From Brachionus koreanus (taxonomy: Eukaryota; Rotifera; Eurotatoria; Ploima; Brachionidae): a stretch of 33,410 nucleotides of DNA. Positions within the stretch are counted from its first letter, which is position 1. Every line of letters begins with the position of its first letter. The stretch spans positions 93,601 through 127,010 of the forward strand of contig PJRA01000555.1 in the NCBI GenBank assembly GCA_016987375.1, given 5' to 3'. The notes under the pieces are model-generated. The model made no database searches. It saw only the letters and a list, made by a program, of their open reading frames with translations, and was not told the DNA's origin. A program made the translations under genes and the position numbers. Shown here piece after piece: positions 1 to 11,460 of the stretch.

Positions 1-312
1 TACGGCCTTTGAGTTTTAAATATACAATAATTACTCAAAAAATATAACCTTTTATTTTTTAAAATACAAATTTTCTAGCATTTTGGAGCGGTTTTACTTT
101 TTGTAATTTTTCAGCTAGCCTTGGTGAAAAAGTTTGTCTTTTTTTTTATTCTAAAATAAATTAGAGAGTGCAAACAAAATCAGAAAAAAATATCCCAAAT
201 TTAAAAATTTAATTAAAAATTTAATTTGATTTTGAAAATTTATTGAATTACTTTTTTGTACTATTTAAAAAATTTTTTTTTTTGGTTTATAAATTTTATC
301 ATAGACGTAAAA
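1..312. other. AT-rich upstream flank of the first gene
   Basis: No coding signal is seen. The stretch is poly-A/T rich with near-repeats of AAATTTAATT around 199-231. A pyrimidine-rich tract followed by ATCATAG at about 297-303 could be a splice acceptor a few bases before the ATG at 313, so a 5' UTR exon may lie upstream. No TATA box can be assigned with confidence. Confidence 0.4.
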
Positions 313-1477
313 ATGAACTTTCTAAACAAAACTTTTCTCATTATAGCTTCAGTATTGTGTTTAAGCAAGGCCCGAATAATCCAGAACGGAAAAAACAATA
401 TAGATACAACTTCAACAGGAACTTTTGATGATGATAGTCTAAGAAAAAACGATGATTCACACTTGCGTCTCTATTATAAATCAAATTCTCCAGATAGATC
501 AATAAGCCATGAATTGGAACATCGACTTTTGAAAAATCCAAGTATTCAATATGCAAACAGAATACAACCGGAATCTAATTTTCAAACAAAATTTCAATTT
601 CCTCTTTCAATGAATTATTTGGATCCACGATCCAACATTTTTTCTGCTTTTAAACCAAACGACATTTTTCAATCAACAAACAGAAATAAACAAACTCTAT
701 TAAATCTGCATTATCATGGTAATTCTATTCCCGGTCTTGATACTACGCTAAACCAGATTTCGGACCATCAAAAAAAATTGCAACAGGCTGAAATTCAACG
801 TAAATATCAAGCACTAAACCTGTTAAAAACGCTTTTGGCCAATTTTTCTCCCGCACAGCAAATGTTTTCCTTGCCGAGAAATTTTCATCAATCTAGATTT
901 GAAACTATTAAACCGAACAACGATCTCAATTACAAAGTTCTAAATTTAAAGCTTAAAATACAACCAGATCAAGGAAGTAATTTTAGTAAATTAAAAATCA
1001 AAATAAAATATTTATTTTGAAATTAAAGGAATTTTTGGTAATGGATATATACAAACTGAAAATCAAGATGGATGGTTTAATAGCAATAAAGCTTCAGTTC
1101 TGCCCCGAGAATTGCCAGAAATTATCAAGAGACTGGTATCAAGCTCACAGTCTCTTAATAACAATGAAGCGGAAAGAACAAGCTTTTTGAAAAAAAGAAA
1201 CGATGATGAATTTAAGACAAAGTTCAGCGATGATTCTAACTTTGAAAAAAGAGATCAATATGAGAGAAATTCTGTTGAATCTAAGGACAAAACTAAATTA
1301 AATGGTGAATCGGATTTTTACAGCAACGACGAAGAGAAAATAAATGAAAATGAGTTGAATGAATCTTTTAAAAGTTTACAAAGAAGAGACAATTTAGAGT
1401 ATGAGGATAATAGTTTAAAGAATCTAAGTATTAATGAAAATGAGATGGATTCGAAAGAATCTTCAAATGAAAATTAA
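313..1477 (+). CDS. Secreted acidic protein of unknown family (two exons, about 370 aa)
   Basis: Exon 1 is 313-976 and exon 2 is 1029-1477. The 52-bp intron has a GTAATT donor and an AAAG acceptor, and joining keeps the frame (371 codons including stop, split Arg codon at residue 222). The first ATG, at 313, begins a classic signal peptide: MNFLNK, a hydrophobic core TFLIIASVLCLS, and likely cleavage near LSKA/R. The mature part is hydrophilic, rich in Asn and Ser. The last third is strongly acidic with many Asp/Glu and four basic pairs or triplets (IIKR, KKR, EKR, QRR). No transmembrane segment follows the signal and there is no Cys framework. AATAAA signals lie at 1498-1503 and 1510-1515. 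I do not recognise the family. It could be a secreted matrix or processed precursor protein. The exon join is inferred from frame and splice sites, not from transcripts. Confidence 0.7.
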
Positions 1478-1515
1478 GTTATTGATTGATTTGTTTTAAT
1501 AAAATTTAAAATAAA

Positions 1516-4084
1516 CCTTTTTCAAAATTTTATTGTTTATTTAATTATAATAATATAAAGCCGTGAGAGTGAGCTGATGAAGAAAAAAAAATAGATAAAA
1601 TAAAATAAAAACAAAGTAAAGTTTTGTCTTTCTAACTAAATTTAAAAATTATTATAGAGTGTTTTCATTTAATTGAATTAAAACAACTAGTAGAAATAAT
1701 TTTTCAAATTCGATTGTTAAAAACAAGTTTAATGGCAAATTCGTAAATAAATGTATATTTTAATTTTTCTTGTGTTTTTGCTTCGTTAAAAGTTGTAGGA
1801 TTTTTCCTTGTTTTTCTCTGGTTATTGATTATATAAATATTCAAATTTAAAAGCGTAAAATATTAGTTATATGATCTACTTTTAACCATAAATTTGACTA
1901 AAAATATTTATTCAATCATAAGAGAAATTTCTGTCAAATAAACGCTTAAATTAACGTGTGTTCAATAAAAGTTGGCGCGTTCTTGTTCTTTAACTCGTTT
2001 GAAATCCATCTGTCTTTTGAATGGATTTTTCTATTTTAAATACATCTTTTAAATCTATTTTAAATTATATAGATTTTTAAGTTTTCTTTAAAAAATGATA
2101 TTAATTTATAAAATTATTACAGTTTTTTATAAACTATTTTTGAATTAAAAAAACATGAAAATTAGAACTAAATATAACTTTTATTTAAATAAAATTTAAA
2201 AAAAATTTCATTTTTTTTTTCTTCGTAATAATAATTTTTTAAGTTGAAATGCAAAATGTTGGTGTTGAATATCATTTTCTTTGTGTTTACCAGAATGTGA
2301 TTGTGCTGAAAATAATATTCGAATTTAAGTTTTAGGAAACTTTGGAAATTAATCAAAAAAAAATCTAAACACTAGATTTCAACTCAAGTAAAATCGAAAT
2401 GATTAGTTTGAAATTTTTCGAATTTTTTAAACTCAAAGCTTATGGTTTTGATATTATAATAATTTACTTGGTAGGTGATTTTGGTTCTAAACGAAAATAC
2501 AGAGTTTTTTAGATTCATCAATGTCTAAAAAGTTGCAGTAATTGTTGATATTCATTAACAATCTTTAAAATGCTGTGAATTTTTTTAATTTTCTAAAATT
2601 GTCTTAAGAATCTTACAAAAATATTTAAACCAACAATTTCAATTATGGATTTTACAAGTTATTTGACCTAGACCGTAAAAACTTTTTTTAGATAATTTTT
2701 AGCTTTGAAATTTTTTGGTTAATCAAATCGACTAAATACTGTATGAGATTTATTATCTTTTTAGATCTATACTGGTGCAGATTTTGGGTGAAAATTTAAT
2801 ATCCTTATTGTTAGCTATAAATCAAATTTTTGCCATTTTTTTGAATATACGAAAATATGGTGAATTTTTTTAAATTACTTTATTATCAAAAAAAATTTAA
2901 GATCGAGGAAACTCGAACCAAAAGGTACCAGTTGTGTCTGGAAAAATGTATTTGACTCATTAAATAAAAAAGTTATAGCATAAAACAAAATTGGAGCTGT
3001 TGTTTTAGCATACAGACAAAACTTTTCTGTAAACCAATTTTTCATCACAACATACAACATACTAAAATCTTTTTAACACATTCAAAATTAAAATATGATT
3101 CAAAAAAATTTTAAAAATATAAAATAAATGGAAAGAAGAAAACTCAGACCGAGCATATCAAAAGGTTAGAAAAACATAAAAAAGATTAAACGATATGGAT
3201 GCAGACCTAGAAGATAACTCAACTAAAATAAAGCAAATGCAAACAATTCGCTAACCAAAATATTTTGAGTGTTTGGCAAACACTCTTTTTTGTAAAAGTA
3301 AATGAGTGTATTACTTTCTTTTCAAAGGCAGTGATGATAATTGATCTTAAAGCTCATTATTGCTATTGTAAATACTTTATTTAAATTTAAAATATGTGGT
3401 CATCTATTGACTATAAGATACTTAAAAGAGTCTAATGAGTTCGTGAACAAACCCAATCGTGGTAGTGAAATAAAAGCAGCAAGTTCATTGATAAAAAATT
3501 GAAATTAAACTAAATTTATTTTTTTAAAAAAATTTCTTAAATTGACAAAAATTTAATTCAAATTTTATGCAAAAAAAAATTAAAAATTTTTATCAAATAT
3601 AATTTTTTTTTATAAATTGAGTATGTTAAATAATTTTTTGTTTTTTTTTTAAAAGGTAGGTATGTTTATCAGAAGAAAATATGTTGAAAAGTTAAGTATG
3701 CTGGGATGAAAAATGGGTATGCTGAAAAGTTATCAGTATATTGAAATTATTTGAAAGTATGTTGGTCATGTAAACCCAACAAAATTTAATAGGGCATAAA
3801 CCAACAAAAATTAAGTAATGTATAAAGATTTAGCCATTAAAGCATATAAAAATTAGTCTTGAATATAATAAAACAAGTTTTTAAAATTAAAATTTTCAAC
3901 TTTTTACAGATAATTTCGATTGCTAATTGAATTCTCAAATGCTCTTTTTCTCTAAAGTATTATTTGTTGAAACAATGCCGGAAAATGAAACGAAAATTTG
4001 CCAATTTTTCCATTCACTTTCCAAAAATTTTTTTTTTTAATAAAAAAATTTGGGAAAAAAAAAACTTAACTTTTTATTCATTAT
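1516..4084. other. Gene-poor AT-rich intergenic region
   Basis: No supported gene. Short open frames here (for example 2168-2356 and 2875-3060 on the minus strand) have no recognisable domain. The region holds a perfect 8-bp hairpin at 3267-3285, a degenerate tandem array around 3650-3770 with a repeating GTATG(C/T)TG core, and many A/T homopolymers. The stretch 3120-3240 has a slightly less biased composition and might be transposon debris, but nothing can be named. Confidence 0.4.
3267..3285. repeat. Perfect 8-bp hairpin, GAGTGTTT / AAACACTC
   Basis: The arms 3267-3274 and 3278-3285 are exact reverse complements around a GGC loop and are followed by seven T. It looks like a bacterial intrinsic terminator, but in this animal context there is no adjacent gene to terminate, so the function is unknown. 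Confidence 0.6.
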
Positions 4085-5275
4085 GCTATGGTTTATTATT
4101 TTTTTTATGCGTCAAAACCCCTTGTCCGTTGTGTCTTCGGGTTTAAACGTCACTGGTATGTAAAACCAAGAGCCTCACATGAAAAAAAATTTACAACAAG
4201 AATATTTTTAATCATTTTGATTTCCACTCAAGCCGATCTTTCGCCTTCATCCTTGCTTCTCCCATGTCATTCCAATTTCGATGAGCTCTTTCGAGATTGT
4301 TGACCTCCATGTCACTGGTCTTATATTTTACGTCGCCTTTGTGGCGTACATTGAAGGGCCTTTAATGGTATTCTTTTTCTTTCATTCTAATGTAAGTACA
4401 AGCCTTCGCAATCTTTTGTTCTCAATGCATTTACTTAATGGCTCTGAATTTGTTCTTTTGTATAGTTGAGCATTTGACAGTGTCACAGGCCAGTATATCC
4501 CCAGAATCCTTCGCAGGCTTCCAGTATGAAAAGTATTCAGACTTCAATTGTTAGATTCACACATTCCCCAGCATTCACTTCCGTACATCAGTTTTGCTTT
4601 TACTAGAGTTATACAGTTTGAGTTTTGTTTCCTTGCTATAGCTGGTTGATTTCCATGCATGTTTAGCAAAAGTACTTTTTGTTTTGGCAAGTCTTTTCTT
4701 AATGTCTCTTTGTGCTCCCATCGAAAAACTGATGGTGCTTTCTAAGTATGAAAATTAATTTACACACTCGACTGAATCATCGATGCTGAGTGTTTATGCA
4801 CATATCTTATTTTTATAACATAATTATCATAGATCATTTTTTTGCTTTCTTAGGGAGCTTGTTTAATAGGCCTTTTGACCAGTCCTCTGGTATGATTTAT
4901 GCTACCATATTTTGCTGAATAGGTCGTTCAGAATCCCTATTGTGATCATGCCATCAGCTATTAGCATTTCTGTTGTTATCTCGTCAATATCGGAGTCTTT
5001 CTTGCTTTTCAGAGCCTTTATAGCAATTTCTATTTCTTTTTGGCTTGGCACTTCTGTGTCAATATCGAGATCAGTGCTAGCTGGTTCTGGTTGTAAATGT
5101 TATCTGATTTCTGGTACATTTAGAACTTCTTTAAAGTGCTCAACCTATCATCATCATCCTTGCTCTTTTTCAGTTGTTAAGACACGACCTTCTTTGATCT
5201 TCTTTGTCTCTCTCTGGGAAGCCAACTCGATCAACTTTGAGAATCTATCAGCATTTATTTGTATTTTTTTAAGTT
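4085..5275 (-). mobile_element. RTE-type LINE relic (endonuclease-reverse transcriptase C-terminal part, internally deleted)
   Basis: Read on the minus strand, broken frames give successive blocks typical of RTE-like animal LINE polyproteins. First comes INADRFSKLIELASQRE, then a block like GRVLTTEKEQ...VEHFKEVLNVPEIR, then EIAIKALKSKKDSD and LFSKIW near 4910-5270. After about 4860 the match jumps to the region after the catalytic core: DDSVECVN.FSYLESTIS (about 4740-4790), RLAKTKSTFAKHAWKS, LMYGSECW, GSLRRILGIYWP, and the end signature KELIEIGMTWE (about 4250-4290). The palm with the YxDD active site is missing, and several stops and frameshifts are present. The copy is therefore 5'-truncated, internally deleted and dead. 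The assignment rests on motif order recalled from this LINE group. Confidence 0.8.
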
Positions 5276-5411
5276 AAATATGAAATTTGAATTTGATTTT
5301 CAAGACATTTTTTATGTTCTCTTTTAAAAAATATTAAAATTTTCCACGTCAAATTTAAAACATTTCCTAAAAAAAAAAAGATTAAATAAAAAATATATAG
5401 TAGCTTCAAAC

Positions 5412-7179
5412 ATGAATTCAACAGAACACAATTTGCCAATAAATGTAACAAATATTAACGAGAATGATGAAACCATATGCTTGAGAATTAAAGGAACTTT
5501 GAACTACACAATTGTGATTCCAAGTATCTCTCAAAATACTACCTCTAAAAAAAGCTTTTTTCTTATGCTTTTTCTTCTAGCGGATTCAAATCAAAACGAT
5601 ATCATAGAAAACCTTTTTAATTTAATCATAAATGATTTGCGAAGTCTAAAGTTCATAATAAAACCATTGAATTTAGTCATTGGTAGCAAAAAATGTAGAT
5701 TTGCTAGCTGTTTTCAAATATTGCAAGAGTATTTTAAAAATAAAGAAATCAAATTTGATGATTTAAACAAAAGTTTGATGGTAAATAATAAAAAAAATAT
5801 AATGTTCAATTAATTACTTATTATAGGAAAGCATTAATGTTGATTTATTCAAATCAAAACATTTTACAGAAAAAGAAAATCACTATTCACCCTATTTCAT
5901 AAATCACAAAGGTGTTGGCTGTATTCGAACATTCAATATACCACTAGATTGCATTACATTTGCTAGAAAAGAGACCACTACCGAATCTTTGAATTTCATC
6001 ATTCATGATAAATTAAAGCAACAAGTAAATGCAATTAAAAATTGCTACAAAGAATTTTATCAGGTATTAAATATAAATCAAAATTTAATTAAATAGCATT
6101 TTTGGTAAAAAAATGAACTTTAGGATGGAAAAAATTTCGAAGCTCAAGCGTTTCATTATTTGTTAAAAGATCAAAATTTATTTATAACATGCATCTATCC
6201 AAATACAGCGTCTGAAGAATTACTAGGTATTTAATTAATTTTAATAAAATTAAAAAAAAAAATCTAAAACTGATATATGTGTAGCTAAAACAAGAGAAAA
6301 AATTCACCATTATTTGAACTTATCTGAAGATAGACCTGTAATTCGTCGAGCTAATTCATATGAATTTAGACAAACACGTATTGAAAACAACAAATGTTTA
6401 AAAACTCCTCACTTGACTTTAAAAGCGCCATCAGGTAATTTTTTGAATTGTAAATAAAATTTTTTTTTATTTTTTTGAACAAGCAAATAATGGCAAGATT
6501 TCTTTAGTAAAAGGAGACTATCTATATTTTCATTATATGCAAAATAATCTTAATGATAATGGATGGGGCTGTGCCTACAGATCTTTTCAGACTATATTTT
6601 CTTGGTTTAAATTTCACTCATACACTCAGAAGCCGATACCAAATCACAGTGAAATTCAAAAAGTATACATTGAAATTTAATGATTATGTTTTAAATTTTA
6701 ACAATTTAGATACTAGTTGATATAGGAGACAAGCCAAAAGAGTTTGTTGGTTCACACAAATGGATTGGTAGTCTGGAAATAAGCTATTGCTTAGATAAGA
6801 TGCTAAATGTGGAAAGTAAAATTATGTCCCTTTCAAAAGGAAGCGAGCTATCTAATAAAGCAAGGGAAATACAGTACCATTTCGAGACTGAAGGAACACC
6901 TATCATGATAGGTGGAGGTCTCTTGGCACATACTATTATTGGTGTAAACTTTGACGAAGTAACTGGATCAGTTCAATATCTTATTTTAGATCCACATTAT
7001 ATTGGTCCAGAAGAGCTAAAAACAATTGCTGGAAAGGTATTCACTTAGATCAAAAGTTGAAGTAAATAGAATAGAATTTTCTTTATTTTAAGGGATGGAT
7101 CGGTTGGAAGGATGTAAAATTCTGGAAAGAAGATTCATTTTATAATTTATGTTGTCCAATAACCCCGAAAGGACTCTGA
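5412..7179 (+). CDS. UFSP2: Ufm1-specific protease 2 (UFSP2), seven exons, 483 aa
   Basis: Exons are 5412-5780, 5827-6063, 6124-6226, 6285-6434, 6484-6662, 6710-7036 and 7093-7179. All introns are GT-AG and 46-60 bp long, and the joined frame stays open to TGA. UFSP2 is a cysteine protease of the C78 family that trims the UFM1 precursor and removes UFM1 from substrates, in animals mostly at the ER. The catalytic domain is in exons 5-7. GWGCAYRS holds Cys316, with Tyr304 twelve residues before it, and DPHYIG holds Asp440 and His442. Cys-to-Asp spacing is 124 residues, as I recall for the mammalian enzymes. [19 protein letters not shown] and the ending GW.GWKD..FW are also family hallmarks. The N-terminal half (residues 1-280) is divergent, as is usual, and total length is close to the human protein (about 470 aa). 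Poly(A) signal AATAAA lies at 7208-7213. It appears intact. Confidence 0.95.
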
Positions 7180-7213
7180 CTTTTGTTTATACTGAGCATC
7201 TATTTTAAATAAA

Positions 7214-8454
7214 AATTCTTATCAATTCGTAGTTTGATTTTTAGCTAAAATTTAATTTTATTTATTTCAATTAACGCCTAGACGGCGATGTTAAAAAAAA
7301 TTTAAGACAAAGTTTAGATTTTATTAAAAAGCAAAAATAATTTTAATGCTACTTTATTTTTCCATTTTAATTTTACTAATTATTATTCATTTAAATGTAT
7401 TTTTTTCTTTTTATTTTGAATTATTCTCGAACGATTTTGGACCAAGGAGCTTAAGGGAACATTTCAGCAATAATGAAATTGTTAAAAAAGAAAGAAAAAC
7501 CACATGAATAAATTCACATTAAATTTTTGAGAATCTCACTATGAAAAAATTTAAGTTAAAAATAATTTTGGGTACAAAATTGTTTAGTTAAAATTAGAAT
7601 AAAATTAGGTATATTGATTCGAAGCTGAGGCTATTTAAAGGAATAACTAAATTGTTGAGGTGAATATTTTTGGTCCATTTTATTGTTATTTTTGTTTTAA
7701 TTGAAAAGAATTTTATTGTCCGAAGAGTAAGATTTTGCAATTTTTGACAGTCAGGCATTAAAATTTATTTTAAATTTTAAACTTAAACTTAAATCAAAAC
7801 TAAATTTAATTTAATTCAGAATTTTTCTGGAAAAAACAACAACAAGCTAATTTCTATATTCTATTTTTTATGATTCAAAAAGAATAACATAGGCAATAAA
7901 AGATTTTGTAAAATTTGGTACAAAAAGAAAAGGACAAAATTCTAAAAACGTGATTACTCTTTTCTAAAATTGATTTATAAATATAAAGGCCTAGTGCAAT
8001 TGTATAGATTTTCATCATGATACCAAACCTTAACAATGTCAAAATTCATAAAACAAAATTTTTGATTCGTTTCTAGGGATAAAAAAATTTTCTAAATTTT
8101 TTTTAAATAGAAAAATATTTTTCATTTCTCTAGAATAACTGGTAATTTCCAAATTTTATTTGTTATTTTTTTTTTGTACCCAGAAACTATAAAAAGAACA
8201 AAAATTTTATCAATTCTCAAAATATTTTAAAGTGTATAAAAACTTTTTGTTTTTCTCTAAATTTTGTGCTTTTATTTTCTTTTTTTTTAATAGAATGATT
8301 TATCATTTGTGTGATATTTTAATTAAAAAGTATTCTAATATTTCTGCTAAACTTTCGGCAAATATAGTTTGCTATTTATTCTCCTACTGCTTAATTCTAT
8401 TAAGGAAAAATATACAGTCATACAGTATGTAGCAAAAGTTTAGCTTGAAAATGG
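7214..8454. other. Intergenic AT-rich DNA
   Basis: Nothing supported. The open frame at 8232-8432 is low-complexity Phe/Ile-rich translation of A/T runs and is not considered a gene. Confidence 0.4.
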
Positions 8455-8900
8455 ACAAAATTGATTCAAAATTAAAGAGTGTTTGAGACTGGTAGATGGA
8501 GTTTTGGTTGTGAGATCGAATGGTCGTAGTGATCGAGTAGTAGTACCTAATCATGCAGTCCAATATCTTCTTAGAATTTATCATGAGTATGAACATTGAG
8601 CCAATAAAGTCTAAATTTTTTTGATTTGATATGCGAAAGCAAACGATGGAGTTTTGTAAAAGTTGTGACATTTTCCAAAGATTCAAAAATGGTGGTCCAA
8701 GTTTTCGTGCTCCTTTGAAGCAAATTTTCAACGACCGTGGCAAATCATTGGTCCACTGGTCCAAACATCCAGGGGAAACTTATTCATTGTTTTAGCAATA
8801 GACTATTTTTCAAAAATTTTAGAAGGAAAAGCGTTGGCTACTTTTAGTGCAGTAGAAAAGGCTCAGTCTGTATTTGAGGAGTTGGTGTGGCGATTGTTAT
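8455..8900 (+). mobile_element. Ty3/gypsy-type integrase relic
   Basis: In shifting plus frames the stretch reads as a retrotransposon integrase. VVPNHAVQYLLRIYHEYEH resembles the start of the zinc-binding region. FCKSCDIFQRFKNGGPSFRAP follows, with the C-x2-C type pair now partly lost. Then comes RPWQIIGPLVQTSRGNLF and VLAIDYFSKILEGKALA (about 8730-8850), the beginning of the catalytic core. Stops and at least two frameshifts break it. Between RPWQ and GPL the few residues that normally carry the first catalytic Asp appear deleted. No LTRs or other pol parts were seen next to it. It is a dead fragment. Confidence 0.75.
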
Positions 8901-8930
8901 TTCTTTTTAATCTCTAAAAAACCCCTTCTA

Positions 8931-10439
8931 ATTTCTCTAAAACTTTTTTAAAGATCTTTTAAAAATTTAATTTTAAATTTAAAGAATTTTCCTCTATTTT
9001 TTCACTTTCAATTTCAAGGTTAATTAAATTTTAAATAGAACAATAATAATTAAAAGATTATAAAACTTTTTTTAATTTTATTGTGATAATAATAAAAAAT
9101 ATTAATTATAAAAATAGTTTAATTTAATAAAATCAGCGTTTTCGTAATAAAAAACTTATTAGTACTTCTTTTATTAAATTAGTATAAATTTTTAAATCAA
9201 ACATATTTAGATTAAATAATTAAAACAATCCTTTTAAAATCATTTAAAAAAGTAAAACATTCAAAAAGTCAAGTTAAACGAATTTTATTCCAAAACAATT
9301 AAAAAATCAATTAATATTGTTGAAATTCATCTCTAAATTACAAATAATCACCAGTCTTGTATAAAAATATTCAAGATGTTTTTCACTTTTCTAAAATTAT
9401 GTCTTATTCAAATAGGCATTTTTCTTTAATGTGAAAATTAAATTCAGGTGAATTTAAAGAAAAAAAATGTTTTATAGGAAAACTGTATTAAACATACTTT
9501 TCAAAAAAGTTGTTAATGTGATTGAAGTTGTCAACTTCAAATTTAAACCTAAACAATTTAAATTTTGAGAAATAGTAGCTTTTAGGCAATTTGATTATTG
9601 CTTCTTTTGAAAAAAAAAACACTATATATTAGAACTATAATCTAAATAAGGCAAAATAAACATTTTAAAAAGCTGAGATTTTTTGTATTGAGAAAAGTTG
9701 TTTACACTCATAACAAGAATATTGAAAATTCTAAATATTGATCAGAATTTAAACGTGATAATTATTATGAAATTTATTTTAATCATAAGATCTTAAACAC
9801 ATGTATTTCATGAACATAAGTAATTTTTATTTGAATATATTTTTTGTATAAAAGTTGTTCCCAAATTTCCTTTATTTTTTTTACTTTTAAAATTTCTTGA
9901 GCTATAGACAATGAGCTTATTTTTTTCCTAACATTAAAAGTGTTCTTTTCTGTACTTTATCTAGGAACCTATTTTAAAATTTTAAAACTTTCTTTTTCCT
10001 AACAAACCTTAACCCTAGCGACAGAGTAAACTAAAGGAAACATAAGAAAAACCGATTTTTATGTTTTTTCTCATTATCAATCCATGATATCTCTCTAGGA
10101 ACTCGTGTAAGAATCTTAATTTTTTTCAAGAATCAAAAGTCAATAGCTTTGTACTTAACAAACCTTAAAATGTAAATAAAATATAGTTTTTTTTTTTAAT
10201 ATTTAAAAGGAAAATCTTGAAGTTCTTTTCTAAAATTAAAGTCAATTTGTCAAAAAAGAAACAAACAAAACATACTTAATAAACTCGTTTATATTTTGGC
10301 GTTTTTCACGATTTAAGGATAATTTAGCTTTTTAGTGCAAATTTTGCCTTATGATTTTCAATAAAGATTTTGATTAGATCCTATATAATGAGGTTTTTGT
10401 TTTAAATCTCAAGAAATTCTTTATCGGCTAGAAAAAAAA
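8931..10439. other. Intergenic AT-rich DNA
   Basis: No gene, RNA or recognisable transposon motif. Long A/T runs dominate and all frames are closed at short intervals. Confidence 0.4.
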
Positions 10440-11050
10440 TAATTCAGAATAATATTATTGGGTTTTTTATTCTCAAGTTGATAGCTTTATATGCCACAAT
10501 AATGAAGAAAATGACCAACAGGTTTATATTGAGGAAAACTGTTTTACAAGAAGAAAATCAAATTTTGTCAAATTAAAACCTGATCTAATTGAAGATTTGC
10601 CATATCTCGATGAAGACATAATTAAAAATTATATTACTTTAGATTCCTATCAACTTAAACAAGCATTTAGATATTTAGTAGATTATTATAAAGAAAAAGA
10701 TATTTATTGATATAGCATTTTAAACTCAAAATTCATTAAGCTCTATTGTTTTTGTTCAGCTTTTCTCAAAATACAAATGCCAAACCAAATATAGTGATTT
10801 TATTAGTTTTTTGAAAGATTTTGAAGGAAAAACTATTCAATATAAAGACATCATTAATGGTTGGTACTGTATGTATGCAAGAATGGAGTAAGAGCAATAT
10901 GGTTGTTTCCATGTTGCAAACTTTTTTATTGCGAGCTGTTGAATAGATCCTAATGATTTTCTCTATCTAGCTGAGTTTCTAGAAGGAGCAATAGGATATG
11001 TAGCCGTTACATTTGCCTTTATATTTTTTCAAGAAATGAAGTAAATGAGA
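10440..11050 (+). mobile_element. Decayed transposase-like protein with SWIM-like zinc tail
   Basis: A frame open for about 80 codons (roughly 10460-10710) contains FTRRKSNFVKLKPDLIEDL and YITLDSYQLKQAFRYLVDYY. The latter resembles the block of the form LGTYQLKQARSY found in a class of animal transposon proteins. After frame breaks, about 10855-10920 reads INGWYCMYARM then YGCFHVANFFIAS. This corresponds to the usual W-Y-C-x-C ... G-C-C-x-H-V-A pattern of the C-terminal SWIM-like zinc motif, with several Cys already lost. About 10935-10990 reads PNDFLYLAEFLEGA. In-frame stops show it is not functional. The exact transposon superfamily is uncertain. Confidence 0.55.
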
Positions 11051-11460
11051 ATGGCCAACAAAATAAGCTCATTTCAATTGAGGCATTTTTTCAACAACAA
11101 AAAAAAATAAAAATAAATCAGAAATATTTTTATTTAATTGTTTGATTTGCAGGCAACAAAATTTAGCTAAATTAGAAAATTAATTTTTTTTTCATCAAAC
11201 TCAAGATTTGTATGGTTTTACATTGTTTTCGTTAATTTTTAAAACTGGTAAGCTAGATAAATATATTATATTAGCTATTTGAGTATTATAAATATAATTT
11301 GAGAATATTTAATTTTTTATTTTAATTTGCTAGGCGACTAAATTGAAAAAAAATAAAATTCCTATTAATTCTAAACTTTATTTAACTTTTAAATGAAAAT
11401 ATTATTGAAATTGCTTAAAATAATGCTAGAAAATAATTGCTTTGAAATTATCTTTTGTAG

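Noticed and set aside
2875..3060. 61-codon minus-strand frame with hydrophobic stretches
   Set aside because: No motif, no flanking signals, and similar Phe/Leu-rich frames arise from A/T runs throughout the window.
4912..5277. 121-codon plus-strand frame
   Set aside because: Antisense to the RTE-type LINE relic; the minus strand gives the known motif order.
8384..8764. 126-codon minus-strand frame
   Set aside because: It lies antisense to the integrase relic, which has the recognisable motifs on the plus strand.
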